DNA from: an uncultured Clostridia bacterium
GTDB lineage: Bacteria; Bacillota; Clostridia; Oscillospirales; Acutalibacteraceae
Assembly (NCBI GenBank): GCA_944380725.1
Contig: CALWIK010000020.1
Span: forward strand, 124,001-188,000
DNA: 64,000 nt
Reading direction: 5' to 3'
Below the pieces are notes generated by a model. The model was not told where the DNA came from. It was given only the letters and a program-made list of their open reading frames with translations, and did no database searches. Positions 43,371 to 52,867 of this stretch are shown here, piece after piece (the stretch's first letter is position 1; each line of letters begins with the position of its first letter). Made by a program: the position numbers and the translations under genes.

Positions 43371-44747
43371 ATGTCATCAAAAATAAAAACAGTTTGGGTT
43401 TGCTCGGAGTGTGGTTATGAATCTCCAAAATGGAATGGACAATGTCCTGCTTGTGGAGAATGGAATTCTTTTAATGAAGAAATAAAAACTCAATCAAAGA
43501 AAAATCACTTAGAACGTATAAAAAATAAAAGTTATGAAAGGCCAGTACTTTTAAACCAAATAAGCGATAAAGGTGAAAATAGATACAAAACAGGTTTAAA
43601 TGAATTTGACAGAGTTTTAGGTGGAGGTATCGTAAAAGGCTCGTTGCTTCTTTTAGGAGGAGACCCTGGAATAGGCAAGTCTACTATACTTCTACAGATT
43701 TGCAATTATTTGGTAGAAAAATTGAATATTCTTTATGTATCCGGAGAAGAGTCCAAACGCCAACTTAAACTTAGAGCGATTAGGCTAAATGTAAACAGCG
43801 AAAATCTATACATAATGACAGAAACAGATATAGAATCAATTTTGGAAGAAATAAGACAAAATAAACCCAATATTGTTATAATAGATTCTATTCAAACAAT
43901 GAGTCATCATGAATTATCGTCACCTCCAGGTAGTGTTACGCAAGTTAAAGAATGCACAAACCTTTTAATGCGTTTGGCAAAAGAACTTGAAATTTCTATT
44001 ATAATTGTCGGCCACGTTAATAAAGATGGAGCGATAGCTGGCCCAAAAGTTCTAGAACATATTGTTGATGCTGTTTTATATTTTGAAGGCGACAAACAAA
44101 TGTCATATAGAATTTTAAGAGGTATAAAAAATAGATATGGCTCCACAAATGAAATTGGCGTATTTAGCATGAGCAAAAATGGACTTAAAGAAATAGAAAA
44201 TCCTTCTATAATGTTTTTATCTGGCAGGCCAACAGGCGTACCAGGAACTTGTGTTGCCTGTATAATGGAAGGCAGCAGGCCAATATTTGCAGAAGTCCAG
44301 GGCTTAGCAGCGGCTTCTAGTTTTGGACATCCAAGAAGAATGTCAACGGGTTTTGACTACAACCGAATGTCATTAATTTTGGCAGTTTTAGAAAAAAGAG
44401 CAGGATACTTTTTTTCTAATTTAGATGCATACATAAACGTAATAGGAGGCATAAAATTAGATGAACCAGCATCAGATCTATCAGTAGCATTAGCACTAAT
44501 ATCTAGTTTAAAAGGCATATCTATTTTTGATAACGCAATCGCGTTTGGAGAAATAGGATTAGCCGGAGAAGTTAGAGCTGTTTCTTATGCAGAAGAACGC
44601 ATAATAGAAGCGCAAAGGTTAGGTTTTGAACGCTGTGTTTTGCCTTATTATAATCTCAAGGCACTTAATTTAAAAGGTTTTGAAAATAAAATACAGTTAA
44701 TTGGAGTAAAGAAGATAAGAGAAGCGTTTGAGGCTCTTTCAATATGA
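43371..44747 (+). CDS. radA: DNA repair protein RadA
   Basis: A 458-residue RecA-related branch-migration ATPase involved in recombination repair. In order: zinc finger CSECGYESPKWNGQCPACGEW (residues 10-30), Walker A LGGDPGIGKSTILLQ, Walker B IVIIDSIQTM, the RadA-specific KNRYG (family KNRFG) in IKNRYGSTNEIG, and a C-terminal Lon-protease-like domain (GGIKLDEPASDLSVALALIS). ATG after TTTGGAGGT. Ends just before the convergent pcrA gene. Confidence 0.96.
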   Translation: MSSKIKTVWVCSECGYESPKWNGQCPACGEWNSFNEEIKTQSKKNHLERIKNKSYERPVLLNQISDKGENRYKTGLNEFDRVLGGGIVKGSLLLLGGDPGIGKSTILLQICNYLVEKLNILYVSGEESKRQLKLRAIRLNVNSENLYIMTETDIESILEEIRQNKPNIVIIDSIQTMSHHELSSPPGSVTQVKECTNLLMRLAKELEISIIIVGHVNKDGAIAGPKVLEHIVDAVLYFEGDKQMSYRILRGIKNRYGSTNEIGVFSMSKNGLKEIENPSIMFLSGRPTGVPGTCVACIMEGSRPIFAEVQGLAAASSFGHPRRMSTGFDYNRMSLILAVLEKRAGYFFSNLDAYINVIGGIKLDEPASDLSVALALISSLKGISIFDNAIAFGEIGLAGEVRAVSYAEERIIEAQRLGFERCVLPYYNLKALNLKGFENKIQLIGVKKIREAFEALSI

Positions 44748-44776
44748 TAAACAAGTTAAGTTATTTACATATAATT

Positions 44777-47152
44777 TTAAAGTTTTTTTAATTTAGCATA
44801 ATTCGCCATAAGCTTTTTAATTCCAACTTTATCAAAGCTAATTTCTAAAAGAATGTCATTGCCCATGGGTTTAGCAGACAAAATCGTTCCTTGATCAAAA
44901 ACTTTGTGCAAAACCAAATCTCCAGTTGAAAAAGATGAAGATTCGTAGGTAGGTTTTTTAATGTGATTGAAAGAATGAGCAGAACTAGATAATGTGTTTT
45001 TTACTGGCAATTTGTAATTTAATTTAATATCATTAAAAGTTTTTTGTATTACACGTTTATGTTCTGTTTTTTCAATTAATTCTTCTGGAATTTCATAAGT
45101 AAATCTCGAAGGCTTATTTCTAGAAGTACTTCCAAACAACATGCGTGATTCTGTATTTATAATATAAAGTACCTCTTTAGCGCGGGTTATCGCCACATAA
45201 GCTAACCGACGTTCTTCTTCTAACTCTTCTTGGTTATAAATAGATTGAGTTCCAGGAAAAATTCCTTCCTCAAAACCTGGCAAGAATACTATAGGAAACT
45301 CTAGTCCTTTAGCAGAATGCATTGTCATCAAAGTTACTGCGTTAGCATTATTGTCGTAATTATCTATATCTGTTAATAAAGAAACCTCCTCCAAAAAACC
45401 TTCTAACGAGGCCTCTTTACCATTTTCTTCTTCATATTTTATTATATTTGAAGATAATTCATTTATATTTTCGATTCTAGCGTCAACATCATCTTTTTCA
45501 AATTTAACGTTATCTATATAATCGGTGTCTTCGAGAATTTTATGATATAAATCGCATAAAGAATTCTCTGCTTTATCATAAAATTCGATAAAATTGTCGA
45601 TCAACTCAGCAAATTTTTTCAATTTTAACGAAGCTCTTAAAAGATCAGCATATTCATCAGCATTCCGAATAATTTCTAACATTCCGTTACCAGTTTGAGC
45701 AGAAATTTCTATAATTTTAGAAATAGTTTTCTCTCCAATAGCTCGTTTAGGTTTATTAATAATTCTGCGAAGTCTTATATCGTCATTTGGATTATTAATA
45801 ACGCTTAAATATGCAATCATATCACGAATTTCTTTACGTTCATAAAACCGATGTCCGCCAATGATTCTATATGATATACCAGACTTTATAAAAACCCGTT
45901 CAATGTTATTAGATTGAGCATTCATTCTATATAAAATAGCAAAGTCCGAGTAATTAGCGCCCGCAGCAATTTTATTTAAAATAGTTTCTGCAATATAATT
46001 TGCTTCGTCAATTTCATTAAAAGCTGTATGTACATAAATTTTCTCTCCAGCTACATTTTGAGTCCAGAGTTTTTTGCCTTTTCTTTCGCTATTATTTTCT
46101 ATAATTGCATTTGCAGCATCTAAGATGTTTTGTGTTGAGCGATAATTTTGTTCAAGTTTAATTATTTTTGCATTTTTATGTGTTTTTTCAAAATTTAGAA
46201 TATTCTCAATAGTTGCGCCTCTAAATTTATAAATACTCTGATCATCGTCCCCAACAACGCACAAATTTTTTCTTTTTTTACAAATTAATTTAATAAATTC
46301 ATACTGTACTTTATTAGTATCCTGATATTCATCGACCATAACATAATGGAACTTATCTTGATAATAATCTAAAACATCCGGACATTTTTTAAACAAAGTA
46401 ACCGCATTAAGTAAAAGATCATCAAAATCCATTGCATCTGCGTCAGTTAAGTGTTTTTGATATAAAGTATAAACTTTTGCTATCTGTGTTAATCTAAAAT
46501 CATTTTCAGTCTGACGGTTATATTCTCTGCAATTTATCATTTTATCTTTTGCATGAGATATTGCAGAAATAATAGATTTATATGACAATATTTTATCATC
46601 GATATTAAGTTCTTGCTGACAACTTTTAATTAATCTTTTCACATCGTCACTATCATAAACCGTAAAATGGCGAGAATAACCAATTTTATCAGCGTGCTGA
46701 CGAAGAATTTTTGTACAAGTAGAATGAAAAGTTGAAGCCCAAACATCATTTCCAGCTTCACCAAGCATATTTACAAGACGTTCTTTTAACTCATTTGCAG
46801 CTTTATTAGTAAAAGTAATAGCTAAAATTTGCCATGGTTTAGCGGTGTTAACACTAAGCCCCAAGGGTAAATTATTGTTATCACTGTCTTTTTCTAAATA
46901 TTTATTTATTTTATTGAGATATTTTTCATCAACAAAATCAGGAACAAAAGAGTCATTATAAGCATTGCCGTATTTTATAATGTTAGCTATCCTATTAACT
47001 AACACTGTAGTTTTTCCGCTGCCAGCTCCAGCTAAGATTAAAAGAGGACCATCCACAGTAAAAATGGCTTCTTTTTGTTTCTCATTCATACTTTTAAAAT
47101 CTTTTTCTATTATTTTTTTTCTCAATTCTAAAAAATCATTCATATTTGTCAT
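44777..47152 (-). CDS. pcrA: ATP-dependent DNA helicase PcrA/UvrD
   Basis: A superfamily 1 3'-5' helicase of about 791 residues for nucleotide excision repair and clearing of RecA or polymerase roadblocks. Motifs in order: LNEKQKEAI-like Q region, Walker A AGAGSGKTTVLV, Walker B VDEYQDTNKVQYEF, DDQSIYKFRGA, QNYRSTQNI, and MTMHSAKGLEFPIVF near the C-terminal third. A Tudor-like end (STGDLVLHKVFDQGTIL) is present, as in PcrA. I start at ATG 47152 with AAGGA eight bases upstream; ATG 47161 overlaps that site. Confidence 0.95.
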   Translation of the reverse strand: MTNMNDFLELRKKIIEKDFKSMNEKQKEAIFTVDGPLLILAGAGSGKTTVLVNRIANIIKYGNAYNDSFVPDFVDEKYLNKINKYLEKDSDNNNLPLGLSVNTAKPWQILAITFTNKAANELKERLVNMLGEAGNDVWASTFHSTCTKILRQHADKIGYSRHFTVYDSDDVKRLIKSCQQELNIDDKILSYKSIISAISHAKDKMINCREYNRQTENDFRLTQIAKVYTLYQKHLTDADAMDFDDLLLNAVTLFKKCPDVLDYYQDKFHYVMVDEYQDTNKVQYEFIKLICKKRKNLCVVGDDDQSIYKFRGATIENILNFEKTHKNAKIIKLEQNYRSTQNILDAANAIIENNSERKGKKLWTQNVAGEKIYVHTAFNEIDEANYIAETILNKIAAGANYSDFAILYRMNAQSNNIERVFIKSGISYRIIGGHRFYERKEIRDMIAYLSVINNPNDDIRLRRIINKPKRAIGEKTISKIIEISAQTGNGMLEIIRNADEYADLLRASLKLKKFAELIDNFIEFYDKAENSLCDLYHKILEDTDYIDNVKFEKDDVDARIENINELSSNIIKYEEENGKEASLEGFLEEVSLLTDIDNYDNNANAVTLMTMHSAKGLEFPIVFLPGFEEGIFPGTQSIYNQEELEEERRLAYVAITRAKEVLYIINTESRMLFGSTSRNKPSRFTYEIPEELIEKTEHKRVIQKTFNDIKLNYKLPVKNTLSSSAHSFNHIKKPTYESSSFSTGDLVLHKVFDQGTILSAKPMGNDILLEISFDKVGIKKLMANYAKLKKL

Positions 47153-47165
47153 TTTAACCATCCTT

Positions 47166-47202
47166 AATTAAAACAAAAGCAGGGAGATAACAACCCTACT
47201 TT
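47166..47202 (-). terminator. Intrinsic terminator between the VanY-like gene and pcrA
   Basis: Minus strand AGTAGGG (47194-47200) pairs with CCCTGCT (47178-47184, one G-U), followed by TTTGTTTTAATT. The stop codon of the VanY-like gene lies in the left arm. Confidence 0.6.
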
Positions 47203-48053
47203 TTCATAATTGACTCAATATATTCCTCATAACATAAACCCGTGCGAATAATTTCTTTTGCAAGCTCCTTACCAATATATCTAAAATGCCATGGCTCATA
47301 AATAACGTTTGTGGTATCGATTTTATCTTTAGGATATCTCAATATAAAACCATATTCAGCTGCATTTTTTATAAGCCAATTGTACTCTTTAGTTTTATAA
47401 AAATCATCCCGAATTTCATTAAAGTCAATCGCCAACCCAGTATGATGCTCACTAGTTCGTGGCCTCGCGACAACAGTAGCTGCAACAGATTCTGCTGTTT
47501 CAGATTTATATCCTTGCTTCTTACATTTTGAAACCTGTTTATTAAATAACATAGTCTGCCGTTCAACGCTGCGGTATCCTGAAGAAGGATAAATTTTCAA
47601 TCCTAATTTAGCCGCATCATTTATCATATTATCTAGATCATTTTTTATAATTGAATTTATTTTAACGTCTTTATAATCAATAATTTTAGAGTTATAATTT
47701 GTGGGAATAGGATTATCTTTGTTTATGACAACCAATGCAGGATTGCAAGAGCTATTCCATCCAGAGAAGTCAATATAATTCTTACTTGTTTTTTCACTTG
47801 GAATTTTTTGAACAACAGAATTATCACCACTTATATTTTTTGATGCAGAAATTGTCTCTGTATTGTTAGGATTATTTTTTTCATCTTTATTTTTGATATA
47901 ATTCTCGTTGTTAATATTCATGTTGTCCAAATTATTTGTAAGAAGATTTTTTTGTGGATTAAATATATAAAAAGCAATGATGCCTACAACAATAAAAAAT
48001 GCTAAAATTAAGTAAGATAGAATATATTTTTTATTTTCCTTATAGTTAAACAT
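47196..48053 (-). CDS. M15B D-alanyl-D-alanine carboxypeptidase (VanY-like)
   Basis: A 285-residue zinc DD-carboxypeptidase. One N-terminal membrane helix (YLILAFFIVVGIIAFYIF) is followed by a low-complexity Asn-rich linker of about 60 residues, then the VanY/DdcY domain with YPSSGYRSVERQ, the zinc ligands in RTSEHHTGLAIDF (His and Asp) and EPWHFRYIG (His). It would trim D-Ala from stem peptides outside the cell. There is no vancomycin-resistance cassette, so a housekeeping cell-wall role is more likely than resistance. It may be co-transcribed behind gdhA (39 bases between). Confidence 0.88.
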   Translation of the reverse strand: MFNYKENKKYILSYLILAFFIVVGIIAFYIFNPQKNLLTNNLDNMNINNENYIKNKDEKNNPNNTETISASKNISGDNSVVQKIPSEKTSKNYIDFSGWNSSCNPALVVINKDNPIPTNYNSKIIDYKDVKINSIIKNDLDNMINDAAKLGLKIYPSSGYRSVERQTMLFNKQVSKCKKQGYKSETAESVAATVVARPRTSEHHTGLAIDFNEIRDDFYKTKEYNWLIKNAAEYGFILRYPKDKIDTTNVIYEPWHFRYIGKELAKEIIRTGLCYEEYIESIMKK

Positions 48054-48092
48054 AAATTTCTACCGTTCAAGCTTTTTATAATAAAAACAAAG

Positions 48093-49424
48093 TTAAACAA
48101 CACCTTGAGCAATCATAGCATCAGCAACCTTAATAAAGCCTGCAATATTTGCCCCAGCCAAATAATTTTTATTTAAACTGTATTCAGTTGAAACTGTAGA
48201 AATTTTTTCAAAAATATTCGACATAATATTTTTAAGTTTGCTATCGACTTCTTCAAAAGAGTAAACTTGACGAACACTGTTTTGAGACATTTCTATAGCA
48301 GAAACAGACACGCCCCCGGCATTGGCAGCCTTAGCCGGTCCAAATAAAATATTATTATCGAGAAAAAGCTTAATAGCCTCTGGAGTGCAAGGCATATTAG
48401 CACCCTCAGCAACAGCAGTTACGCCATTTTTTAATAAATTCAAAGCCGATTTTTCATCTAATTCATTTTGAGTGGCACAAGGCAAAGCAATATCACAAGG
48501 GATATTCCATTCAAACTTGCCAGAAAAATACTTAGCATTTGTTCGCACATTTATATATTCGTGAATACGCTTTCTTTGATTTTCTTTTACTTCTTTCACT
48601 AAATCAATATCAATTCCCATCGGATCAAAAATATATCCTGATGAATCAGACATTGTAAGAACCTTAGCTCCCAAAGATATAGCCTTTTCTGCTGCATATA
48701 TTGCAACATTACCCGCACCAGAAATACACACTGTTTTATCTTTTAAAGATATATTATTTTGCCTTAACATTTCGTCAACAAAATATAAAAGCCCGTATCC
48801 CGTAGCTTCTTTTCTGGCTAAACAACCGCCATAATTTATACTTTTACCTGTTAAAACACCCTGATATGCATTTTTAAGCCTTTTATATTGACCAAACAAA
48901 AATCCTATCTCTTTGGCACCAACACCAATATCACCTGCAGGAACATCAGTATCCGGCCCAATATGATGAAATAATTCTGTCATAAAGCTCTGACAAAAAG
49001 ACATAATTTCGCGATCACTTTTTCCTTTTGGATCAAAGTCGGAACCACCTTTGCCACCACCAATTGGTAAACCAGTCAAAGCATTTTTAAAAACCTGCTC
49101 AAACCCTAAAAATTTCATTATGCTAGTATTGACAGTAGGATGAAACCGTAGCCCACCTTTATAAGGACCAATAGCATTATTGAATTGAACTCTGTATCCT
49201 CGATTAACTTGAACATTGCCTGAGTCATCAACCCAACTAATACGAAATTTGATCTGACGATCTGGTTCACAAATTCGTTCAATTATATTATATTTCTTGT
49301 ATTCCGGATTTTTTTCAATGACAGGACCTAGGTATTGGAAGACTTCAGATACCGCTTGATGAAATTCCGTTTCATTAGGATTTTGGCTGATAATGTAATC
49401 TAATTTTTCATTTATATAAGACAA
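48093..49424 (-). CDS. gdhA: Glutamate dehydrogenase (probably NADP-specific)
   Basis: A 443-residue hexameric enzyme assimilating ammonia into glutamate. It has the substrate region GPYKGGLRFHPTVN, the catalytic Lys loop GLPIGGGKGGSDFDPKGKSD, and TDVPAGDIGVGAKEIGFLFG. The Rossmann motif is SGAGNVAIYAAEKA. Length and the GGKGGSDF pattern match the E. coli/Clostridium type I enzyme, usually NADP-dependent; cofactor choice is inferred. TTG start with GAGGAGG upstream. Divergent from glmS. Confidence 0.94.
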   Translation of the reverse strand: MSYINEKLDYIISQNPNETEFHQAVSEVFQYLGPVIEKNPEYKKYNIIERICEPDRQIKFRISWVDDSGNVQVNRGYRVQFNNAIGPYKGGLRFHPTVNTSIMKFLGFEQVFKNALTGLPIGGGKGGSDFDPKGKSDREIMSFCQSFMTELFHHIGPDTDVPAGDIGVGAKEIGFLFGQYKRLKNAYQGVLTGKSINYGGCLARKEATGYGLLYFVDEMLRQNNISLKDKTVCISGAGNVAIYAAEKAISLGAKVLTMSDSSGYIFDPMGIDIDLVKEVKENQRKRIHEYINVRTNAKYFSGKFEWNIPCDIALPCATQNELDEKSALNLLKNGVTAVAEGANMPCTPEAIKLFLDNNILFGPAKAANAGGVSVSAIEMSQNSVRQVYSFEEVDSKLKNIMSNIFEKISTVSTEYSLNKNYLAGANIAGFIKVADAMIAQGVV

Positions 49425-49457
49425 AGCAGTGCCTCCTCAAACAAAATTTATTTTTAT

Positions 49458-49486
49458 ATTATACAATATACCAGAATTTATTTCAA
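49458..49486 (-). promoter_or_regulatory. sigma-A promoter of gdhA
   Basis: Minus strand TTGAAA (49481-49486) and TATAAT (49458-49463), 17-base spacer. Confidence 0.75.
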
Positions 49487-49499
49487 CATTCGAGATTGG

Positions 49500-49528
49500 T
49501 TGATAAATTTATAGCAATGTGATATACT
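49500..49528 (+). promoter_or_regulatory. sigma-A promoter of glmS
   Basis: TTGATA (49500-49505), 17-base spacer, TATACT (49523-49528). The leader to the GTG at 49650 is about 115 bases and AT-rich; I looked for the glmS ribozyme core and did not find it. Confidence 0.65.
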
Positions 49529-49649
49529 TTATAAGTATGTGAAATTTTAGGAGATTTGTGAATTATATATTTTTGATAAACATATCACAAAAAATTTATT
49601 TTAAGATAATATGATATTAAAACTTTAACATAAAGCGGGAGGAATTTGT

Positions 49650-51473
49650 GTGTGTGGCATAATAGGCTACGTTGGATACGATCAAGCTACACCTTTGTTG
49701 TTAGATGGATTAAAAAAATTGGAGTATAGAGGATATGACTCTGCCGGGATTGCTGTGTATGATGGAAATTTAATAAAAATAGTAAAGGCAAAGGGAAGGC
49801 TCAAATCTCTTTGTGACAAGCTTAGTGCAATATCTTTAGAAGGGCATTTAGGAATAGGCCACACTAGATGGGCTACACATGGAAAACCTTCTGAAAAAAA
49901 TTCTCACCCAATCGCAAGTGCATCAAAAAATTTTGCGGTTGTTCATAATGGAATAATTGAAAATTATCTTTGTTTAAAAGAAAATTTGATAAAAAAAGGA
50001 ATAAATTTTGAATCGGAAACCGACAGTGAAGTTGTTGCTCAGTTATTAGATCTATATTATGATGGCGATGTTTTAAATACTGTAATTAAAGTTATAAATA
50101 TCATAGAAGGTTCTTATGCGTTAGGAATCATTTGTAAAAATGAACCTGAAACCTTAGTTGCGGTTAAAAAATCCAGTCCGCTTATTGTCGGGGTTGGTAA
50201 AAACGAAAATTTTATAGCTTCTGATGCAACAGCTATAGTTTCTCGGACAAAAAATATTATAAGATTAAAAGATGAAGAGATTGCCATAGTTAATAAAGAT
50301 AATATAAAATTTTATGATAAAAATAAAAATCTAATTTCAAAAGATGTTTTTCATATTGATTGGGATGTCTCTGTGGCAGAAAAATCTGGATATGAACATT
50401 TTATGCTAAAAGAAATCATGGAACAGCCAAAAGCTATTATGGACACTATAAAACCTAGAATAAAAGATGGAAAGATTTTCTTTGATGGCATATCACTTTC
50501 TAAAGAAAAGCTAGGAAATATAAATAAAATCTGTATATTAGCTTGTGGTTCAGCTTATCATGTGGGATATGTTGCAAAATATATTTTTGAAAAAATGTTA
50601 AGAAAAACAGTAGAAATAGATGTTGCGTCAGAATTTAGATATATGAACCCAATTGTTGACAAAAATACTATGGTAATTGCCATAAGTCAGTCTGGCGAAA
50701 CAGCGGATACTTTGGCGGCAATTAGAGAGGCTAAAAAGCTTGGAGCTCAGGCTCTATCAATTGTTAATGTTGTGGGGAGTTCAATTGCAAATGAGTCTGA
50801 CAGCGTTATTTATACTTGGGCCGGGCCAGAAATTGCGGTAGCTACAACTAAGGCTTATAGTACTCAACTGAGTGTTATCTATATGTTGGCTATATATATG
50901 GCGGATAAACTTTCTAAGGTTAGCTATGAGCAGTATAATTCTTATATTAAAGATTTAATGAAGATTCCTTCGGAAATTGAAAAAATTTTGAGTGGCCATA
51001 ATTTAATAAAAACTCTTGCAAAGAAATTTTATAATTGTAAAAACGTATTCTTTATTGGAAGGAACACCGATTATGCAGTTTCTCTTGAAGGTTCATTAAA
51101 ATTAAAAGAAATTTCGTATATTCATTCTGAAGCTTATCCTGCAGGGGAATTAAAACACGGAACAATCTCTTTAATTGAAGATGGGACTCTAGTAGTGGCA
51201 TTGGCTACTAATGATTTGCTGTATGAAAAAATGATAAGTAACATAAAAGAGGTTAAAGCAAGAGGAGCCACTGTTTTGACTTTAACAAGTCAAAAACATA
51301 AAGATATTGAATCTGTATCTGATTTTAATATATATGTTCCCGACATTTCTGATATAATGGTGCCCTCCCTATCAGTTGTTCCACTTCAGTTATTTTCTTA
51401 TTATATTGCTTACTTTAAAAATTGCGACATTGATAAGCCAAGAAATCTTGCGAAATCTGTAACAGTTGAATAA
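49650..51473 (+). CDS. glmS: Glutamine-fructose-6-phosphate aminotransferase
   Basis: Makes glucosamine-6-P from fructose-6-P and glutamine for peptidoglycan. 607 residues. The N-terminal glutaminase has the nucleophile Cys right after the initiator (MCGIIGYVG), then LEYRGYDSAGIAV and GHTRWATHGKPSE. Two SIS domains follow (AISQSGETADTLAAIREAK and SLEGSLKLKEISYIHSEAYP). The C-terminus DKPRNLAKSVTVE is the family end. GTG start with GGGAGG eight to nine bases upstream. Followed by a strong terminator. Confidence 0.97.
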   Translation: MCGIIGYVGYDQATPLLLDGLKKLEYRGYDSAGIAVYDGNLIKIVKAKGRLKSLCDKLSAISLEGHLGIGHTRWATHGKPSEKNSHPIASASKNFAVVHNGIIENYLCLKENLIKKGINFESETDSEVVAQLLDLYYDGDVLNTVIKVINIIEGSYALGIICKNEPETLVAVKKSSPLIVGVGKNENFIASDATAIVSRTKNIIRLKDEEIAIVNKDNIKFYDKNKNLISKDVFHIDWDVSVAEKSGYEHFMLKEIMEQPKAIMDTIKPRIKDGKIFFDGISLSKEKLGNINKICILACGSAYHVGYVAKYIFEKMLRKTVEIDVASEFRYMNPIVDKNTMVIAISQSGETADTLAAIREAKKLGAQALSIVNVVGSSIANESDSVIYTWAGPEIAVATTKAYSTQLSVIYMLAIYMADKLSKVSYEQYNSYIKDLMKIPSEIEKILSGHNLIKTLAKKFYNCKNVFFIGRNTDYAVSLEGSLKLKEISYIHSEAYPAGELKHGTISLIEDGTLVVALATNDLLYEKMISNIKEVKARGATVLTLTSQKHKDIESVSDFNIYVPDISDIMVPSLSVVPLQLFSYYIAYFKNCDIDKPRNLAKSVTVE

Positions 51474-51480
51474 ATTAATA

Positions 51481-51517
51481 AAAAAGATTCCTTTTAAAAT
51501 TAATAAGGAATCTTTTT
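51481..51517 (+). terminator. Intrinsic terminator after glmS
   Basis: A 13-bp perfect stem (AAAAAGATTCCTT, 51481-51493, with 51505-51517), followed by CGTTTTTT. Confidence 0.88.
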
Positions 51518-51529
51518 CGTTTTTTATAA

Positions 51530-51558
51530 TTGACAAATATTACATTTTTTAATATAAT
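51530..51558 (+). promoter_or_regulatory. Consensus promoter of the HtrA-like gene
   Basis: TTGACA (51530-51535), 17-base spacer, TATAAT (51553-51558). Confidence 0.82.
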
Positions 51559-51647
51559 TATAAGAAATTTATGTTGCATTTTAGGATATAATTTAAAAAT
51601 AATCATATTTTAGATTGTAATTCTGTATTTTAAAAAGAGGTGTTTTT

Positions 51648-52454
51648 ATGATTAATTTAAAAAAATATATAAAAAATAAATATAATACATTGTTATTTTT
51701 TATTTTATTCCTTTTTTGCTCGTTTATTATAGGTTTTGTAGGAGGAGGTTTGGGATATAAACTATTTTTTAGTAGAGATGAGAAAACAATAGACGATAAT
51801 AGCATAAACTTTGAAAATACGGATAGTAATAACGGTATTTCTACATCAGAAGTAGTTGCATTAGTAGAAGATTCTGTGGTAGAAATTGAAACCACAATTA
51901 GTTCTACTGATGAGAATACAAAAACAAAGGAAGTTTCTAAAGGAGCAGGAAGTGGAGTTATTTTAACTGATGATGGATACATAGGCACCAATGCACATGT
52001 AGTTAAAGAAGCTACAAGTATAGAAGTTAGTTTACATAGTGGAGAAAAATATACGGCAAAGCTAATTGGCAAAGACGAAAAAGAAGATATTGCTGTTTTA
52101 AAAATTGAAGCGTCAAATTTAAAGCCGATAACTTTTTGTGATTCTGATAAAATAAAGGTGGGTGAACACGTTATAGTTATTGGGAATCCTTTGGGAACCC
52201 TAGGAGGCTCGGTTACAGACGGAATTATAAGTGCGATTGATAGGACACTTAATGTAGAGGGAGAAACCATGACATTAATTCAAACAAATGCAGAGATAAA
52301 TCATGGTAATTCTGGTGGTGGTATGTTTGGCGAAGACGGTAAATTTATTGGACTTATTGTAGCAAAATCTACTGGAGACGACATAGAAGGAATAGGTTTT
52401 GCGATCCCTTCGAATACTGTAAGAAGTGTTACAAATAAAATAATGCAACTATGA
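51648..52454 (+). CDS. HtrA/DegP-like membrane serine protease without PDZ domain
   Basis: A 268-residue S1C protease. It has an N-terminal membrane anchor (TLLFFILFLFCSFIIGFVGGG) and an acidic linker. The trypsin-like domain keeps all three catalytic residues: His in GTNAHVVKEA, Asp in KEDIAVLKIEA, Ser in NHGNSGGGMFGEDG. The protein stops right after the protease domain (RSVTNKIMQL), whereas HtrA/DegP usually carry one or two PDZ domains. Likely a cell-surface quality-control protease acting without PDZ-mediated regulation. Start: ATG after AAGAGGTG. Confidence 0.88.
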   Translation: MINLKKYIKNKYNTLLFFILFLFCSFIIGFVGGGLGYKLFFSRDEKTIDDNSINFENTDSNNGISTSEVVALVEDSVVEIETTISSTDENTKTKEVSKGAGSGVILTDDGYIGTNAHVVKEATSIEVSLHSGEKYTAKLIGKDEKEDIAVLKIEASNLKPITFCDSDKIKVGEHVIVIGNPLGTLGGSVTDGIISAIDRTLNVEGETMTLIQTNAEINHGNSGGGMFGEDGKFIGLIVAKSTGDDIEGIGFAIPSNTVRSVTNKIMQL

Positions 52455-52485
52455 ATATAATTTTATAATTTAGTTTAAAATATTA

Positions 52486-52527
52486 TAGGCAGATCAAAAA
52501 CGGCTGGTTTGTCTATTTTATATTTTT
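52486..52527 (+). terminator. Probable terminator after the HtrA-like gene
   Basis: TAGGCAGATC (52486-52495) can pair throughout with GGTTTGTCTA (52506-52515) when G-U pairs are allowed, followed by a T-rich stretch. Confidence 0.5.
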
Positions 52528-52542
52528 TTGGAGGAGATAATT

Positions 52543-52725
52543 ATGAATACTAAAAATGCAAATCCTAGTATAAAATGCTCCGTTGTACAGTGTAAACATC
52601 ATTGTGGAACAGTTAACTACTGCGCGCTAGATGAAATAAAAGTAGGGACTCATGAAGAAAATCCCACACTTTGTCAATGCACCGACTGTGAATCTTTTGA
52701 GCTAAAAAATAAAGCATCGGAATAG
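52543..52725 (+). CDS. DUF1540 domain protein
   Basis: A 60-residue Cys-rich protein with the DUF1540 spacing: CSVVQCKHH, CGTVNYCALDEIKVG, then CQCTDCESFE, eight cysteines in all. This is a small probable metal-binding domain common in Clostridia and often induced in sporulation; its function is unknown. I start at ATG 52543 after GGAGGAG. Monocistronic, with terminator hairpins on both sides. Confidence 0.85.
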   Translation: MNTKNANPSIKCSVVQCKHHCGTVNYCALDEIKVGTHEENPTLCQCTDCESFELKNKASE

Positions 52726-52761
52726 CATAGAAACGTTCATATTTATTTGAAAAAATATTAA

Positions 52762-52808
52762 AAGAACAAAAATGTAAAAAACTACGCATTTTTGTTCCTT
52801 TTTTTGTG
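52762..52808 (+). terminator. Intrinsic terminator after the DUF1540 gene
   Basis: GAACAAAAATG (52764-52774) pairs perfectly with CATTTTTGTTC (52787-52797), followed by CTTTTTTTG. Confidence 0.85.
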
Positions 52809-52814
52809 TTGATA

Positions 52815-52823
52815 TGGTATAAT
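52815..52823 (+). promoter_or_regulatory. Extended -10 promoter of azlCD
   Basis: TGGTATAAT (52815-52823), an extended -10 element; no good -35 box lies 17 bases upstream. Confidence 0.5.
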
Positions 52824-52867
52824 ATCTAAATGCTTATTTAATTTTTTAAGGAGGTATTGCTTCTAAG

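Noticed and set aside
47196..48053. Vancomycin-resistance VanY
   Set aside because: No vanR/S/H/A/X-like genes adjoin it; the domain is common in housekeeping DD-carboxypeptidases of Clostridia.
49529..49649. glmS ribozyme upstream of glmS
   Set aside because: The conserved catalytic core (AGCGCC and the later GACGAGG-like elements) is absent; the leader is short and AT-rich.
51593..52270. 225-codon open frame antisense to the HtrA-like gene
   Set aside because: The plus strand carries the promoter, Shine-Dalgarno and catalytic motifs; the antisense frame is Ser/Thr/Pro-rich as expected for a shadow frame.
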